A DNA stretch of 64,000 nucleotides from Begonia masoniana (GCA_022432975.1 CM039515.1:17703488-17767487), one strand, 5' to 3'. Shown: positions 11,901 to 24,168, numbered from the stretch's first letter. Program-made: numbers and translations. The notes: a model not told the origin generated them from the sequence alone.

Positions 11901-14900
11901 CTCGAGAATGTTGAACATAACGATAAGAAGATAAACTGCAATACAAGTAGTGACTTCATAGTTATTGTAGTAGATTGAGCATCATTATTTTCAAAACCGT
12001 ATCTTCGAGATATATCATTAAGAAACAAGGACAAGTTATGTTCATAACGTATAAGTTTTAATGATGCATGTATGTACTTGTGGTTTTATAAGTTTATTTC
12101 AAACGTACATAGTAGTTAGATATGTATCGGTCATGGTACTCGAATTTGCTAGAGTAGAATATAAGGTCAATGTTTATTGTTCACTCACGATTGAACGAGT
12201 AGTTATTTCATGTTTGAATACACTGCAAAACATTAAATGGCAACTTACAATGTCGTGCTCTAGGTTGAGAGCTCTTGAACTTGATCAGCGTGTTTACGTC
12301 GGAATCGTTTGATTGAGGGTCGTTGTCATTATTTATGTACACTGTTTGACACTAGTGTTGATGATCCTAAAATGACCATATTTTTTACTGAAGTTTTCTA
12401 CGAAAAATGGTGTTGACACTATTGTTTATACTACTACGATATATTCGAAATTGTTTTTCAATCAATGCTCCATTGTTGGTTTATGGAACTTGATTCTTAA
12501 ATGGTTTTTTTTTTATTGAAAATCCATGAAAGTGGATGTTGTTAACACAAGTTTTCAAAAGGTTGGTCACGAGGTTGAAATTCTTTCATGAGTTTACTTA
12601 GTATTCTTTCAAGCGATTTGGAATTGTGCAGCGTCCTTATATGTGTTGGGTCTTCATAATCATCAAGGTTGTCATTACTTTTACCGGATGGATTGTCACG
12701 TTTTATTTGAACTTTTTGATTTATTATGTCGTGATATATTCTCTTGATGATCACTTATATCTTAAATTCATTTCATGCGGATTATGGTACTAAAACTTTA
12801 AAATTGTTTTAAGCTTTCATTGTGAACCATCAACTAAATCTTTGAGTCGGACAATTAGATTCTCTTCAAGAATCAAATCGTTATTCTTCAATTATGTCGT
12901 GATCTTCTCGTGGATCTTGACAATCGTAGAACAAATGTTAGCCTCAAGTGCTTGCTCCTTGTATTTTTCCCCCATTTTGATTGTTTTTGTTATTCAATAA
13001 AGTACTTATAATCCAAATACTTAATTTAACTTTTTTTTACCAACAATTTCTGAGTTTTTTATGCCCTGTCGGATAATTATATTGAAAACTTGCTACATCT
13101 ATCAACAGTAAAAAAATTAGGATTTCTTTCTCAAAAGTTAAATCTAAATTGTTGACAAAACTTTTAACTATGCTATTATTGCGATTTCAAAAAACAAAAA
13201 TTAATTTATTTTTAGACCAAATCTTGAAAATAATAATTAATGAATTTCGTCGAATAACATCAGAAAATCTAAAGTCTAAATGATTATTACAATATTCTTC
13301 GAAGTCTGAACAAGTGTGAAATGATATAAATTTTTAAATTCTCAGTTTTATCAGCCACGTTTTTCAAAAATTTTTAAATTTGATTTAAAAATATAAAAAG
13401 GAAAAAGCATCATTAAAACAAATATACAGATTTGAAATTTGTGAAACAATGATTAGAGGACCAACTTTTGATATTAAATTATCTGTAAATTACCACATTT
13501 TCTCGAGAAAGAGGAGGAAAAACTTGGCAAATTGTGTTTGGATGGAAAGAAAATGGGTAATAATAATAATATTTAATGCCAGTCGACAAATAAATACAAA
13601 AAAAAAAAAAAAAAAAAAAGAACAGAGTTCGATGTGGTCGTATAATGCAAGTGCACATGCATTTTGCTTTGTCTTCTCTAACTTATTAGGGTTTCGCATG
13701 GACTGCACATGGCTTCCTCCTTTCTGTAGCAGTAAATTTTGGAACCCTTTCCACACTATCAAACTAGGGTTTGATGACCCACCTTTAAACATGATTTCTA
13801 GGTTAAAAAATCTCACCCATAGATAGAGAGAGAGAGAGATTGATCGTCCTAAACTCTGTAACATACCCGTGATTTAATGTAATATTTTTTCCAATTTTTT
13901 GAGGCTAAATTTTGTTGCTTAATCAAGGATTCGAAATTCTTCAACAACACATAATTAAAGATTTAGAATTAACTACAAAGATCTTGACTCAAGCTGAATC
14001 TTGTAGACAGAGTTAAAATTATCAAATAAGAAGTTTGACCCTAACCGAACTTGCATTCAGAACCAAAGTTATCGAGTTTTGATTTGAAGAAGACAAAAAT
14101 GTTACGTTGCGACATGTGCAAATTTGCAGTTCGATAAATACTTTGAATTGAAACAAAATTGATAGTTTAAACGACATGAACCGGATTAGTACGAAGCTAT
14201 GTTTGAGTAGGCAAAGCTTAGTTCTATTATGAAGCAGACGGTGGAGAAGGTTGGGATAATTATCATATTAAGAGAGAGAGAGACTGATTGAAGTTATATA
14301 ATATAGTTTTTACAGTGGGAAAGCAGGCTTTTTATTAACGTTACAGTGACATAATTATTATTATATTATCAAAAGAAAACAATTACTTTGTAGAAGCCCA
14401 TGTGTTTTACTCTATTTGATTCCTTTTTGACGGTCAAACTTACTGTAGTTAAGTCTTTTGAATCCTTCGAGATCCTCTCTCTCTCTCTCCTCACTCTCTC
14501 TCTCTCTCTCTCTCTAAATATCTTACATTAATGAGTCCAAATAAGAACTGTACAACACCACATTTTTACGTGCTTGTAAATCCATGTACATGCGTACAAC
14601 TAGGTATTGTTTTCTTCTGCATTATTCTCACATCTTTTACGTGTGATTCTGTCATTAATGCAATTGCTCTATTTTTTTATTATTCATTATATATTATAAT
14701 TAATAAGTTTCGTGTTATAGTGTAAAATTAAAAGTAATATTAAAGTACACGCTTGTTGTTATTAGATTTGAACTTCAATTTTTATTTTAAGTGTTGTTTT
14801 TTTTGTTGACGGAACAATTATGTTAAGACAATAATACATTTGATTTGGGTCAAATTATATTAATTCCATTAACTCTTCTAATAATTATTATGAAAGCAGT

Positions 14901-15027
14901 TGAATTGGAATTATTTCTCTAAAACCAACTTATATTCCATGGAAAAACTTATATAGTGTATAAGTTTCCTGAATTTATTGCATTATATATATTTATATAG
15001 TGTATTAATTTCAAATTGCACGTGTTT

Positions 15028-15335
15028 TGATAGAAAGTGAGATGATAGAACTTACTCTAAAAGCTAGCTTAAAGAGTGAAGGAATCCTCCTCATATTTAT
15101 AAATGACTGTTTGCTTTGGTTCTGTCAATGTGGGACAACATCCGCTCACACATGTAGCATGATCAATTTTTCTTTCCTGCACTTCAGCGTGTTTAATCAA
15201 TCCTCATATCGTACAGATTTAGCTTTAATACCATGATAGAAAGTAAGAGGGTAGAACTCACTCTAAAAGCTAGCTCAAAGAGTGATGAAATCCCCCTTAT
15301 ATTTATACATGACCATTTGTTTTAGTTCTGTCGAT
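15028..15335 (+). repeat. Direct repeat, two copies about 110 bp long, 205 bp apart
   Basis: Bases 15028-15140 and 15233-15345 match in most positions (shared blocks such as CTCTAAAAGCTAGCT and TTAGTTCTGTC/TTGGTTCTGTC, ending GGACAACAT). Neither is coding. The arrangement could be a remnant of a repeated element; I do not recognise the family. Confidence 0.75.
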
Positions 15336-16811
15336 GTAGGACAACATGTTTGAGCTCTCTGCGATATTCAAATTCAAATTGGTTGTCCATGGGATTGTGT
15401 TTTATTGGTGACACTGTCATTGGTGTTTTTTATTTTTCAATCGTTCTGGTTAATGTTTTTTTTTTTTTTCCTTTTTTGTCTTCTTTTGTGTTGTTTGATG
15501 AGTTTTCTTGTGGTGTTGGCTATTTGTTATGCAGATCGCAAGTGTTGGAGTTTTCTGAGTTTGATTTTTAGAACTAAGTGTTTGGTTTGTTTCTAATTTG
15601 TTAATTTTTTTTTCCCTAAAACTCAATTGTGCAAGAAGTAAAAGATAGTTAAAATTCTACATTTACTTCCAACAATTAGAACATTTAATCTCTTACACAA
15701 ACTGTCTTTAGTTTAGAATAATTTATATAAACTTATTTTGTGAATCAAAATGTGAATAAATCACATACTTACATTGCAGGTTTGACCACTAGTAATACAT
15801 ATGCATCTAAACCCTATAGGTTCCTAAAGAAAAGTTAAGATCTCTCTTATCAATTGGTTAGATCCACTTAGCAACGAAAATCTAGTGTAAATGAATGTAG
15901 AAAATAAACAGTAATCAACTAAAAAAGTGTTCCGTTTCAAAATTATCGATGAAAATTATATGGTCGTAAAATGTTAATACAAATAAATAGTAATAGTTCG
16001 ACGACGAAAAAAAAATTAACTTGTAATTCAAAACATTCATCTTCGCGAATAAAACATTGCACAATGTCCTAAATTTCTATTGTCTTAAATCAAAAGAAAA
16101 ATCAATCTTTAGGATTAAATTTGAATACATTATATAAATTGATAACATACATATTAATCATCATAACCTATGTAATAGTTTAAGGGGCATTTTGATATTT
16201 TTAAAACCTCACAGAATGCTTATATTTAGCCGAAGAAACGTATAGGAGTTTAAGTGAAATTTTGATATTCTAAAAACATCAGAGAATGCTTAGATTGAGA
16301 GCCAAGAATTGAGAGAAAGTAATAGATTTTTGATATTTCCAAAATTGGGTTGCTTAGCAATATCATCTCTCTTTGCAAAAACAGGTCTGAAAATGAAATT
16401 TTAATTTCCATAACCTCTAAACCCTCACCCGGAAGACTAGGGTTAGTGTTGTCGCACTGGGGAGCAATAAGCAAGTCCATCTATAATAATTCACACACAC
16501 ATGCACTTATTTTATTCCACTTTTTTAAAGAATATAATAATATTTTTTCATAAATAAAGAAAAATAACTTGTAACGCTTTTTAATTAAGTTTCAAGTATT
16601 TTTTTTTTGTAAAAATCTTATTTAAATAGTGAAAAAATATAAATAAAAAAATCTAAATTAACATGCAACTTATATAATTATGAATAATTCTAGACTTATC
16701 TTCTTATCTATTAGTTTTAATGTTTAAGTAGTCATAATTATAATTCTTATTAATTAATTTACAATCTTTATTATTTATAAAACTCTCCTTCATTGTGGAA
16801 GAAGTGTCAGT

Positions 16812-17584
16812 CATGCATGAATCATAGTTATGTGATGAGTAGGAGACGAAACATTCTCTCTCTACTGTTAGAGAGAGAGAGAGAGAGTCCGGTTGAGGCG
16901 GGGGAGATGAGAAAAGAGCCTGATGATTAGAACAAGGGGATAATAGATATGGGTCTGGTTGGAAATACGTAGAAAGTTATGGGTGTCGGTTTGCAGGCAA
17001 AAGAACTTTCAGGAGAGAGAGAGAGAGAGAGAGAGATAACAATCTGACATGAAAATAAGCGGTATCCATTCCAAGTGGGGATGAATAAATGGGTGAGGAG
17101 AGGGGCTAAGTGCCTGCTATAGGTTTTGGTTTGTCAGTTTTCGTCATCTCTATCATCTTCATCTTCATCGTCTTCCTTCTACAGGTGTTTCTTACAGCAA
17201 ATAAAAGACTGATCCGAACTGTCTCGTGTTGATTGGAATGGCATCAAATAATTACTCATAAAATTAAGAATGGAAATAACAGTTGATTTTTCTCACTCCA
17301 GTAGATCACCCATACAGGGAGAGATGAGAGAGAGGTAGAGAGAGAACATCAGATATATGGTCTTCTTTACATACATAGAGAGATGAGAGAGAAAAAAATT
17401 AATACCCAATAAGGTTTAGGAGTTATAATTTCATGTATAATATCCCTTAAGGTTAATATATTAATGTATACAGTATTAATTAGGGTTCACACATATACAG
17501 TTCATACAGATAATCTTTTTTACAGGCAGAGAGAGATGAGAGAGAGAGAGAGGGGGAAAGAGGAGTGAGAGAGATGTATATAAA
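16812..17584 (+). promoter_or_regulatory. Upstream region of the BABY BOOM-like gene: RY motif, GA arrays, TATA box
   Basis: CATGCATG (about 16814-16821) is an RY element, the known binding site of B3 seed regulators such as LEC2 and FUS3. Several GA arrays follow (about 16867-16887, 17011-17037, 17527-17552), sequence known to be bound by BPC/GAGA-type proteins. A TATA box (TATATAAA) lies at 17577-17584, about 165 bp before the ATG. The binding roles are known of the motifs, not shown for this gene. Confidence 0.5.
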
Positions 17585-19273
17585 TCTTCGTTTTGCTTTG
17601 GAGAAATGATTTCTCATTTTCCCACTTCCCTTCTTCTTCTTCTTCTTCTTTCTTAATGACCTTTCCTCTCCTATCTTTCGCTTCTTCTTCTACTTCATGA
17701 AAACTCTAAGCCATTAAAGTTTATATTTTTATCCACAAAGCTTTCATTCATGGCTTCCATGAACTGGCTTGGTTTCTCTCTTTCTCCCCAGGAGTTTTCT
17801 TCTCAAGCATGTGAAGATCATTCTGCCCAAAGCTCGGTTTCCCGCCTCGGATTCGACTCCGATGAAATATCCGGCCATGTCTCCGGCGACTGCTTCGATC
17901 ACTCTTCTACTCCCTCTCTTATTCTCCCTCCTCCTTTTGGACTTCTTGAATCTTACAACCATCGCCCCAATCAATCTCAAGGTTTGTTAATCTCTCTCTC
18001 TACAGACCCACTCTTTCCATTCTCTCTCTCTCTCTAGCGAAATATTTAACCTTCTTCTCTGTATCTCTCATCTCTCTTTCATTTCTAGAGACATACCGAA
18101 GATGTATGTATCCTTTATGTTGATTACAAACACAAAAACCCATTATTCTTTAGTCTTTCCCTCTCAAGCTCTCTCTCTAAACCCTGATTCTTTCATTTAT
18201 AGATACCCGAAAGAAGTTTGTATGAGGAACAAAAAAGAGAGAAACCGGAGATGTAATTTTTAATTTTTTTTTTCAGATATTCAAGCTTTTCTCTCTCTTT
18301 CTCTCTCTAAACCTTGATTCTTTCATTTCTAGAAAACTCAAAGAGGGATGAGTGAGGACGAAATAAGGAACTTCTCTAATATTTTTTTTTTGTCAAAATA
18401 GATTGATTGGTGAAAAAATTCTTCTGATCAATTCCTGTTTAAGTGTTTCCTTTTTGTTTCTCAGATTGGAACTTTAAGAGTACGGCGATGAACTCTGACA
18501 ACAACTACAAAGAAAACTCGTCAGAACTTTCAATTTTAATGGCTACCACTTCATGCAGCAGCCGAAACATCGAAACCCATCATCAACCGAAGCTCGAAAA
18601 CTTTCTCGGCCGCGAAAACCCAAACTCCTTCATATACGCAGCAAATGCGGCGATCGGAGATGGAGGTGACGGTGGAGCTAATGGCAGTAGTGTTAATAGT
18701 AGCTCTATTGGGTTGTCAATGATAAAGACATGGCTAAGAAGCCAACCAACACATTCCATTGCAGAGAATAAGAACGATGATGGCGGATCAAAAACCAGAA
18801 ATGCACAAAGTTTGTCACTTTCTATGAGCACTGGTTCTAGTTCGCCATTGCTCCAAACTAGCTCTGCCGGAAATGGTGGTGGGGAGAGTTCTTCGTCAGA
18901 GAATAAGCAAATTAAGATTTCATCCAGTATGGATGCCAAAAATGGCGCCATTGAAGGTGTCGCAAGAAAGTCCATGGATACATTTGGACAAAGAACTTCT
19001 ATTTATCGTGGCGTACTAACAAGCGTTATTTTCCTATGTTCTTCTTCTACAAATTTCATCGTGATCCTAAATCTTAATCGGTCGATTGGCGAATCACCAT
19101 TGCCGACCAATGAATTCGTCGATTATAAGTCTTTGCGCTCTCGAGCCGAAGAGATTAGCCCGTTTTTGAATCACCTAAAAACTGCGAAAAATTTTGTTTC
19201 TTTTTCAAATTTTCTCCAAGATTGTGAGGTTCCTCAAATCAAAAACCATTAATTGAATGGGGTGTGCTTTTTT
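17521..19273 (+). repeat. Tandem duplication, unit 1 (1,753 bp), of BBM-like promoter-exon 1-exon 2
   Basis: This unit runs from TACAGGCAGAGAG (17521) to the next such sequence at 19274 and holds the TATA box, exon 1, intron 1, exon 2 and the start of intron 2. Its first three quarters read cleanly, while the last quarter (about 19010-19260) has many small indels against unit 2, including loss of the exon 2 splice donor. The join uses a short identity (TTTTTACAGGCA) shared by the upstream region and the intron 2 acceptor. Confidence 0.95.
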
Positions 19274-19736
19274 TACAGGCAGAGAGAGATTAGAGAGAGA
19301 GAGAGGGGGAAGAATTGAAGGATGTATATAATCTTCGTTTTGCTTTGAGAAATGATTTCTCATTTTCCCACTTCCCTTCTTCTTCTTCTTCTTCTTTCTT
19401 AATGACCTTTCCTCTCCTATCTTCGCTTTCTATCTCTTCGCCGTCATGAAAACTCTAAGCCATTAAAGTTGATATTTTTTATCCACAAAGCTTTCATTCA
19501 TAGGCTTCCATGAACTGGCTTGTTCTCTCCTTTCTCACCCCAGGGTTTTTCTTCTAACATGTTAGATCATTCTGTGCCAAAGCGGCTCTGTTCCCGCTCG
19601 GATTCGACTCCGATGAAATATCCGGCCATGTCTCCGGCGACTGCTTCGATCACTCTTCTACTCCCTCTCTTATTCTCCCTCCTCCTTTTGGACTTCTTGA
19701 ATCTTACAACCATCGCCCCAATCAATCTCAAGGTTT

Positions 19737-19826
<90 letters not shown>

Positions 19827-22800
19827 ATTTCTAGAGACATACCGAGATGTATTATCCTTTATGTTGATTACAAACACAAAACCCATTATTCTTTAGTCTT
19901 TCCCTCTCAGCCTCTCTCTTAAACCTTATTCTTTCATATAGATACCCGAAAGATTTGTATGAGGACAAAAAAGAGAGAAACCGGAGATGTAATTTTTAAT
20001 TTTTTTTTTTCAGATATTCAGCTTTTCTCTCTCTTTTCTCTCTCTAAAAAAAAAAAACCTTTGGAAAACAAATGTAAAAAAAAAAAAAAATTCTTATTCT
20101 AGAAAACTCAAAGAGGGATGAGTGAGGACGAAATAAGGAACTTCTCTAATATTTTTTTTTTGTCAAAATAGATTGATGGTGAAAAAAATTCTTCTGATCA
20201 TTCCTGTTTAAGTGTTTCTTTTTTGTTCTCAGATGGAACTTTAGATACGGCGATGAACTCTGACAACAACTACAACAAAACCGTCGAACTTTCAAATTTT
20301 CATGCTACCACTTCATGCAGCAGCCGAACATCGAACCCATCATCAACCGAAGCTCGAAAACTTTCTCGGCCGCGAAAACCCCAAACTCCTTGCATAACGC
20401 GCAAATGCGGCGATCGGAGATGGAGGTACGTGGATCCTTAATGAGTAGTGTTAATAGTAGCTCTATTGGGTTGTCAATGATAAAGACATGGCTAAGAAGC
20501 CAACCAACACATTCCATTGCAGAGAATAAGAACGATGATGGCGGATCAAAAACCAGAAATGCACAAAGTTTGTCACTTTCTATGAGCACTGGTTCTAGTT
20601 CGCCATTGCTCCAAACTAGCTCTGCCGGAAATGGTGGTGGGGAGAGTTCTTCGTCAGAGAATAAGCAAATTAAGATTTCATCCAGTATGGATGCCAAAAA
20701 TGGCGCCATTGAAGGTGTGCCAAGAAAGTCCATGGATACATTTGGACAAAGAACTTCTATTTATCGTGGCGTAACAAGGTTATTTTCCTCTTTCTTCTTC
20801 TACAAATTTCATCGTGATCCTAAATCTTAATCGGTCGATTGGCGAATCACCATTGCCGACCAATGAATTCGTCGATTATTAAGTCTTTGCGCTCTCGATC
20901 CGAAAGAGATTAGCCCGTTTTAATCACCTAAAACTGGAAAATTTTGTTTCTTTTTCAAATTTTCTCCAAGATTGTTGAGTTTTCCTCAAATCAAAAACCA
21001 TTTAATTGAACTGGGTGTGCTTTTTTTACAGGCATAGATGGACGGGTAGATACGAGGCTCATCTGTGGGACAACAGTTGCAGAAGAGAAGGACAAACTAG
21101 GAAAGGAAGACAAGGTATTTGTTCATCAACTCTTTTTAGATTTTTACACTCTTTTGATTCGTTTCTTTGAAGTTCTAACTTGGTTTCTTTGTTCTTTGTG
21201 GGATTGCCTCTCTTCAACCTCGACAATAATGTAGTTTATTTGGGTGAGTATAATAAATTAAAAAATTAATTAATTTATTTTCTTTTAAAAAATATGTTGA
21301 TAATCTGGAATTCGTCTTTCTTCATAGGAGGTTATGATAAAGAAGATAAAGCAGCAAGAGCCTATGATTTAGCAGCACTTAAATATTGGGGTACCACTAC
21401 TACTACAAATTTCCCAGTAAGTATTCATTATTTTTTGGTAATTATCTATAAAACCCTAAGCTATAGTTTTAACTATATTTGTTAAAAAAATAAATCTTCA
21501 ACTATCATTCGCTAACAATTCAATCATTTGCGATCCTCCACAGTCGCACGCATTTGAAATGTTTGCAAAACACGCTCGTTAACAGGTGATCTCGGCTTCA
21601 CGCGATCAACTGCGCTAGAGAATTGACTTGTTAACATAATATAGTTTAAAATTTGTTCTGTTAACGAAAATAGTGTCAGTTTTGTTTTGTTACTGACCTT
21701 ATAGTTTAATATTTTTTATTATTTTTTAATATATATTTAAAAATAATTTAATAAATTAAATATTTAATATTCTAATTATGATTTGGGGTTTGAATAACTT
21801 TATGTAGATTAGCAGCTACGAAAAAGAAATAGAAGAAATGAAGCACATGACGAGACAAGAATACGTGGCATCTCTTAGAAGGTAAACCTCATAATTAATT
21901 AGGATTAAGAGATTTAAGTCTTCTAATTATGCAATGAATATGATTCTTATTGTTCAGGAAGAGTAGTGGGTTTTCTCGAGGAGCTTCGATTTATCGTGGA
22001 GTAACGAGGTAATATAAATGTGAATTATTATATCAAATTACTTTGTTCTGTTGATTATGATATTATTATGTTATTTTTATAGACACCATCAACATGGAAG
22101 ATGGCAAGCAAGGATTGGAAGAGTTGCAGGAAACAAAGACCTATATTTAGGAACTTTCAGTAAGATTTTTCATATGTTCTTGTTAAAATAACATGTCCCA
22201 CCACATTAATGATAAAAAAAAAAAAAAAAAAAAAGACTAGGGGTGGGCGCTGTCTGGTTCCACCACGAAACCGGAACCGGAACTGGAACCAAAATCGTCG
22301 CTCAGGGTTCCATGGTTTTAGAATATGAATCACAATTGGAACCGTGAGATTCTAAGATTGAAAGTAGAATCAATCGTGTTTCATGGTTCGGTTCCGGTTG
22401 GTCCCAAATTTTAAAAGAAATTATTTACATTTTTTATTGTTTTCGGTCGGCTTTTTCAGAGTTTGGATCGGGTTGTGGCAGTTTTGGGTATGGACCAATT
22501 TTTTATGATTTTGGGTCGGGTTTTAACCATTTTTTGGTTGAATTTTTGACCTACGGTTCGGTTTGATTTTCATGGTTTTTGACCGCAAAATCATGAACCG
22601 GACCATGACCCACGAATCTTGAGAATTTGAAGCCATAACCTTTTAGTTGGGGTCCCATTTTGCCCACGCCTAAAAAAAAATCATGGAAAGACATGGAGAA
22701 TATTCACTATTTCTAAGAAGACAAGTAGAATATTTGATAGTTTTCTATTTTACAAATTGATTTTTTGATGCAGGCACTCAAGAGGAAGCTGCAGAGGCTT

Positions 22801-23654
22801 ACGACATTGCAGCCATAAAGTTCAGGGGGCTAAATGCTGTGACAAACTTTGATATGAACAGATATGATGTAAAATCAATCTTAGAAAGCAGTACTCTCCC
22901 CATTGGAGGAGCCTCAAAGAGATTGAAAGATGTTGATCAAGCTGAGATCATGTCCGTCGACGGACTAAGAACCGACGAAGAATCCATTTCCCAACTCACC
23001 GACCAAGGAATGGGGGGCTACGGCAGCTTGAACCACCATCCCTGGCTGGGTTTTTCCTTCCAACAAGCTCGGTTTCAGCCCTACAATGGCTTCCACCACC
23101 CCTATGGTCAAAGGGGTTGGTGTAAGCAAGAGCAAGACTCCGAGGTGGTCTCCCATGGCTTCCATGATCTTCACCAGCTTCAAACTGGAAACACCCACAA
23201 TTTCTTTCAGAATAATTCTTCTCTGCATAATCTGACAGCGATGGATTCTTCCTCGATGGAGCATAGTTCTGGTTCTAACTCCATTATTTACAGCAATGGA
23301 GGCGGAGGAAATAACAACAGTAATGGCGGAGTTATCGGATATGGAAGCTGCAACAATGGCGGCGGATATGGGATTCCGGTCGGAACAACGATAATTTCAA
23401 ATGATCATGAAAATGGCGGTGGAGGGTACGAGAATCTTTTTGGAAATTCAGTGGATCCTTATCAGGGAAGGAACTTGTATTGTCTATCGCAACAATCACC
23501 AGTATCAACGGCTGTGAATAAACCTAGCGCATATGATCAAGGGTCAGCGTGCAACAACTGGGTCCCAACTGCAGTTCCAACCCTAGCTCCGAGGTCTCCT
23601 AACATGGCTGTCTGTCATGGAACTCCAGCTTTCACCATTTGGAATGACTCCTAG
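17750..23654 (+). CDS. BBM: BABY BOOM-like AP2/ERF (euANT) transcription factor; locus with duplicated 5' exons
   Basis: Nuclear DNA-binding protein with two AP2 domains; family members drive embryo and meristem growth. Exons on the best model: 17750-17981, 18465-19023 (its duplicate donor is at 20778), 21032-21114, 21235-21243, 21328-21416, 21808-21881, 21958-22008, 22083-22159, 22774-23654. Visible hallmarks are N-terminal [29 protein letters not shown] (the BBM-specific motif), SLSLSMS, then [12 protein letters not shown] opening AP2 domain 1, the linker to [18 protein letters not shown] of AP2 domain 2, [14 protein letters not shown], and the C-terminal FTIWNDS. Without the duplication the protein would be about 683 residues. 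As written, exon 2 of unit 1 has a CTA insertion and an extra C at the donor, and unit 2 has frame breaks in exon 1 and early exon 2, so no continuous frame exists. Identity is sure; integrity is not, and an assembly error is likely. Confidence 0.85.
19510..20447 (+). pseudogene. Damaged copy of BBM-like exon 1 and first half of exon 2
   Basis: The first ATG of unit 1 is changed here (ATAGGC), and starting from the next ATG at 19510 the frame meets a stop after 15 codons. Exon 2 has lost single bases near its start and runs into TAA at about 20441. The second half of exon 2 (20448-20778) is intact and in frame with exon 3 onward. The single-base indels, often in homopolymers or duplicated letters, look like uncorrected long-read errors more than natural decay. 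Confidence 0.75.
19740..19823. repeat. (CT)n microsatellite, about 84 bp, in duplicated intron 1
   Basis: Pure CT dinucleotides at the intron 1 donor side of unit 2. The matching place in unit 1 (17992-18037) holds only short CT runs broken by other sequence, so the arrays differ greatly between the units. Confidence 0.97.
21235..21243 (+). other. 9-nt micro-exon of the BBM-like gene
   Basis: TTTATTTGG is flanked by an acceptor (ATGTAG) and a donor (GTGAGTA). Together with the neighbouring exons it encodes the VYL of RQVYLGGYDKE in AP2 domain 1. A micro-exon at this point is a known feature of AINTEGUMENTA-like genes; skipping it would remove three residues from a DNA-contacting strand. Confidence 0.9.
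22238..22672. mobile_element. Non-autonomous hAT element (MITE) in the last BBM-like intron
   Basis: The ends TAGGGGTGGGCGC and GCCCACGCCTA are imperfect inverted copies and match the ends of the hAT element at 48476-52601. About 435 bp, with subterminal runs of CCGGAACC/GGTTCCGG type repeats, and no ORF. It lies between exon 8 (ends 22159) and exon 9 (starts 22774). The 8-bp duplication is obscured by poly(A) on both sides. Confidence 0.75.
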
Positions 23655-23985
23655 GGTTTTGATGAAGAAATATGGAAATTAGGGTTTCTGAAGAAATGGG
23701 AAAATTAGGGTTCACGAGCTGCTTATCTCATGTAGTTTAATTTTATTCAATGTTTACAAAAAAAAAATGACCAAAAATAGGGAAGAGTAGGTAGCTTCAG
23801 TTGGTTTCAGCTACCTTTTCTCGCTATGATCTCTGACCTATATGGAGCGCTAATTTTACGAGGGATTATGTGTAGTTCTAGTTCATCCATAGCATCTGCG
23901 TACTTTGTCTCTCAAATGCTATGAATTTTGGGAATTAGGTGAACTAATGAATGAATTTTCTGAAAGTTTTGATTTTCCATCTCAA
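23655..23985 (+). other. 3' flank of the BBM-like gene
   Basis: Follows the TAG stop. AT-rich, with poly(A) near 23758; likely contains the 3' UTR. No other gene is seen. A copia element begins about 330 bp after the stop codon. Confidence 0.5.
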
Positions 23986-24160
23986 CTGAAAGAATACAGA
24001 GAGAGATTCTGAACTTTTGTATATTTCTTCACATCCTTTACAGCATCAAGCAGAGAGTATTATAGTGTTTACATCAGAATAAGACAAAGACACGAGAAAG
24101 GAGTGAGAGAAAGATTACAGAGGGAGAAGAAACAAATCTGCAGAGATAACAGAAAAATAA
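23986..24160 (-). mobile_element. Possible 3' LTR of copia 1
   Basis: Lies immediately after the end of the copia 1 RNase H frame. On the minus strand a candidate LTR runs from TGTTATCTCTGCAG (about 24148) to TTCTTTCA (about 23986), about 160 bp. The partner LTR is not in the window, so neither limits nor a target duplication can be confirmed. Confidence 0.35.
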
Positions 24161-24168
24161 ACCACACA

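Larger units (their letters stand above)
7691..16859. other. AT-rich intergenic region without a recognised gene
   Basis: About 9 kb. It starts with the RPL38 3' flank and holds many poly(A)/poly(T) runs and short CT/GA microsatellites (about 10170-10200, 11098-11110, 14477-14514). Recognisable structures are a foldback MITE-like repeat (8462-8655), a possible hAT end (8742-8960) and a spaced direct repeat (15028-15335). Open frames of up to about 125 codons exist, but none shows a recognisable domain or codon pattern. A short GC-richer patch at 11670-11735 stands out from its surroundings without an explanation. Confidence 0.6.
19274..21026 (+). repeat. Tandem duplication, unit 2 (1,753 bp)
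   Basis: Second copy of the block at 17521-19273. Its first two thirds (19274 to about 20447) differ from unit 1 by many one-base indels, whereas from about 20448 to 20770 it matches unit 1 almost perfectly and has the correct exon 2 donor (ACAAG|GTTATT). The pattern of damage is the mirror of that in unit 1. It also holds a long (CT)n run at 19740-19823 that is only short in unit 1. Confidence 0.95.

Noticed and set aside
12061..12754. Short open frames suggesting an old gene
   Set aside because: No domain on either strand and no consistent frame across the region.
13449..13864. Overlapping open frames of about 125 codons on both strands
   Set aside because: They include poly(Lys)/poly(Phe) runs from a poly(A) tract and no conserved motif.
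18443..19252. 269-codon frame taken as a complete protein
   Set aside because: It is exon 2 of the BABY BOOM-like gene read through a broken splice donor into intron 2, with its first codons in intron 1.
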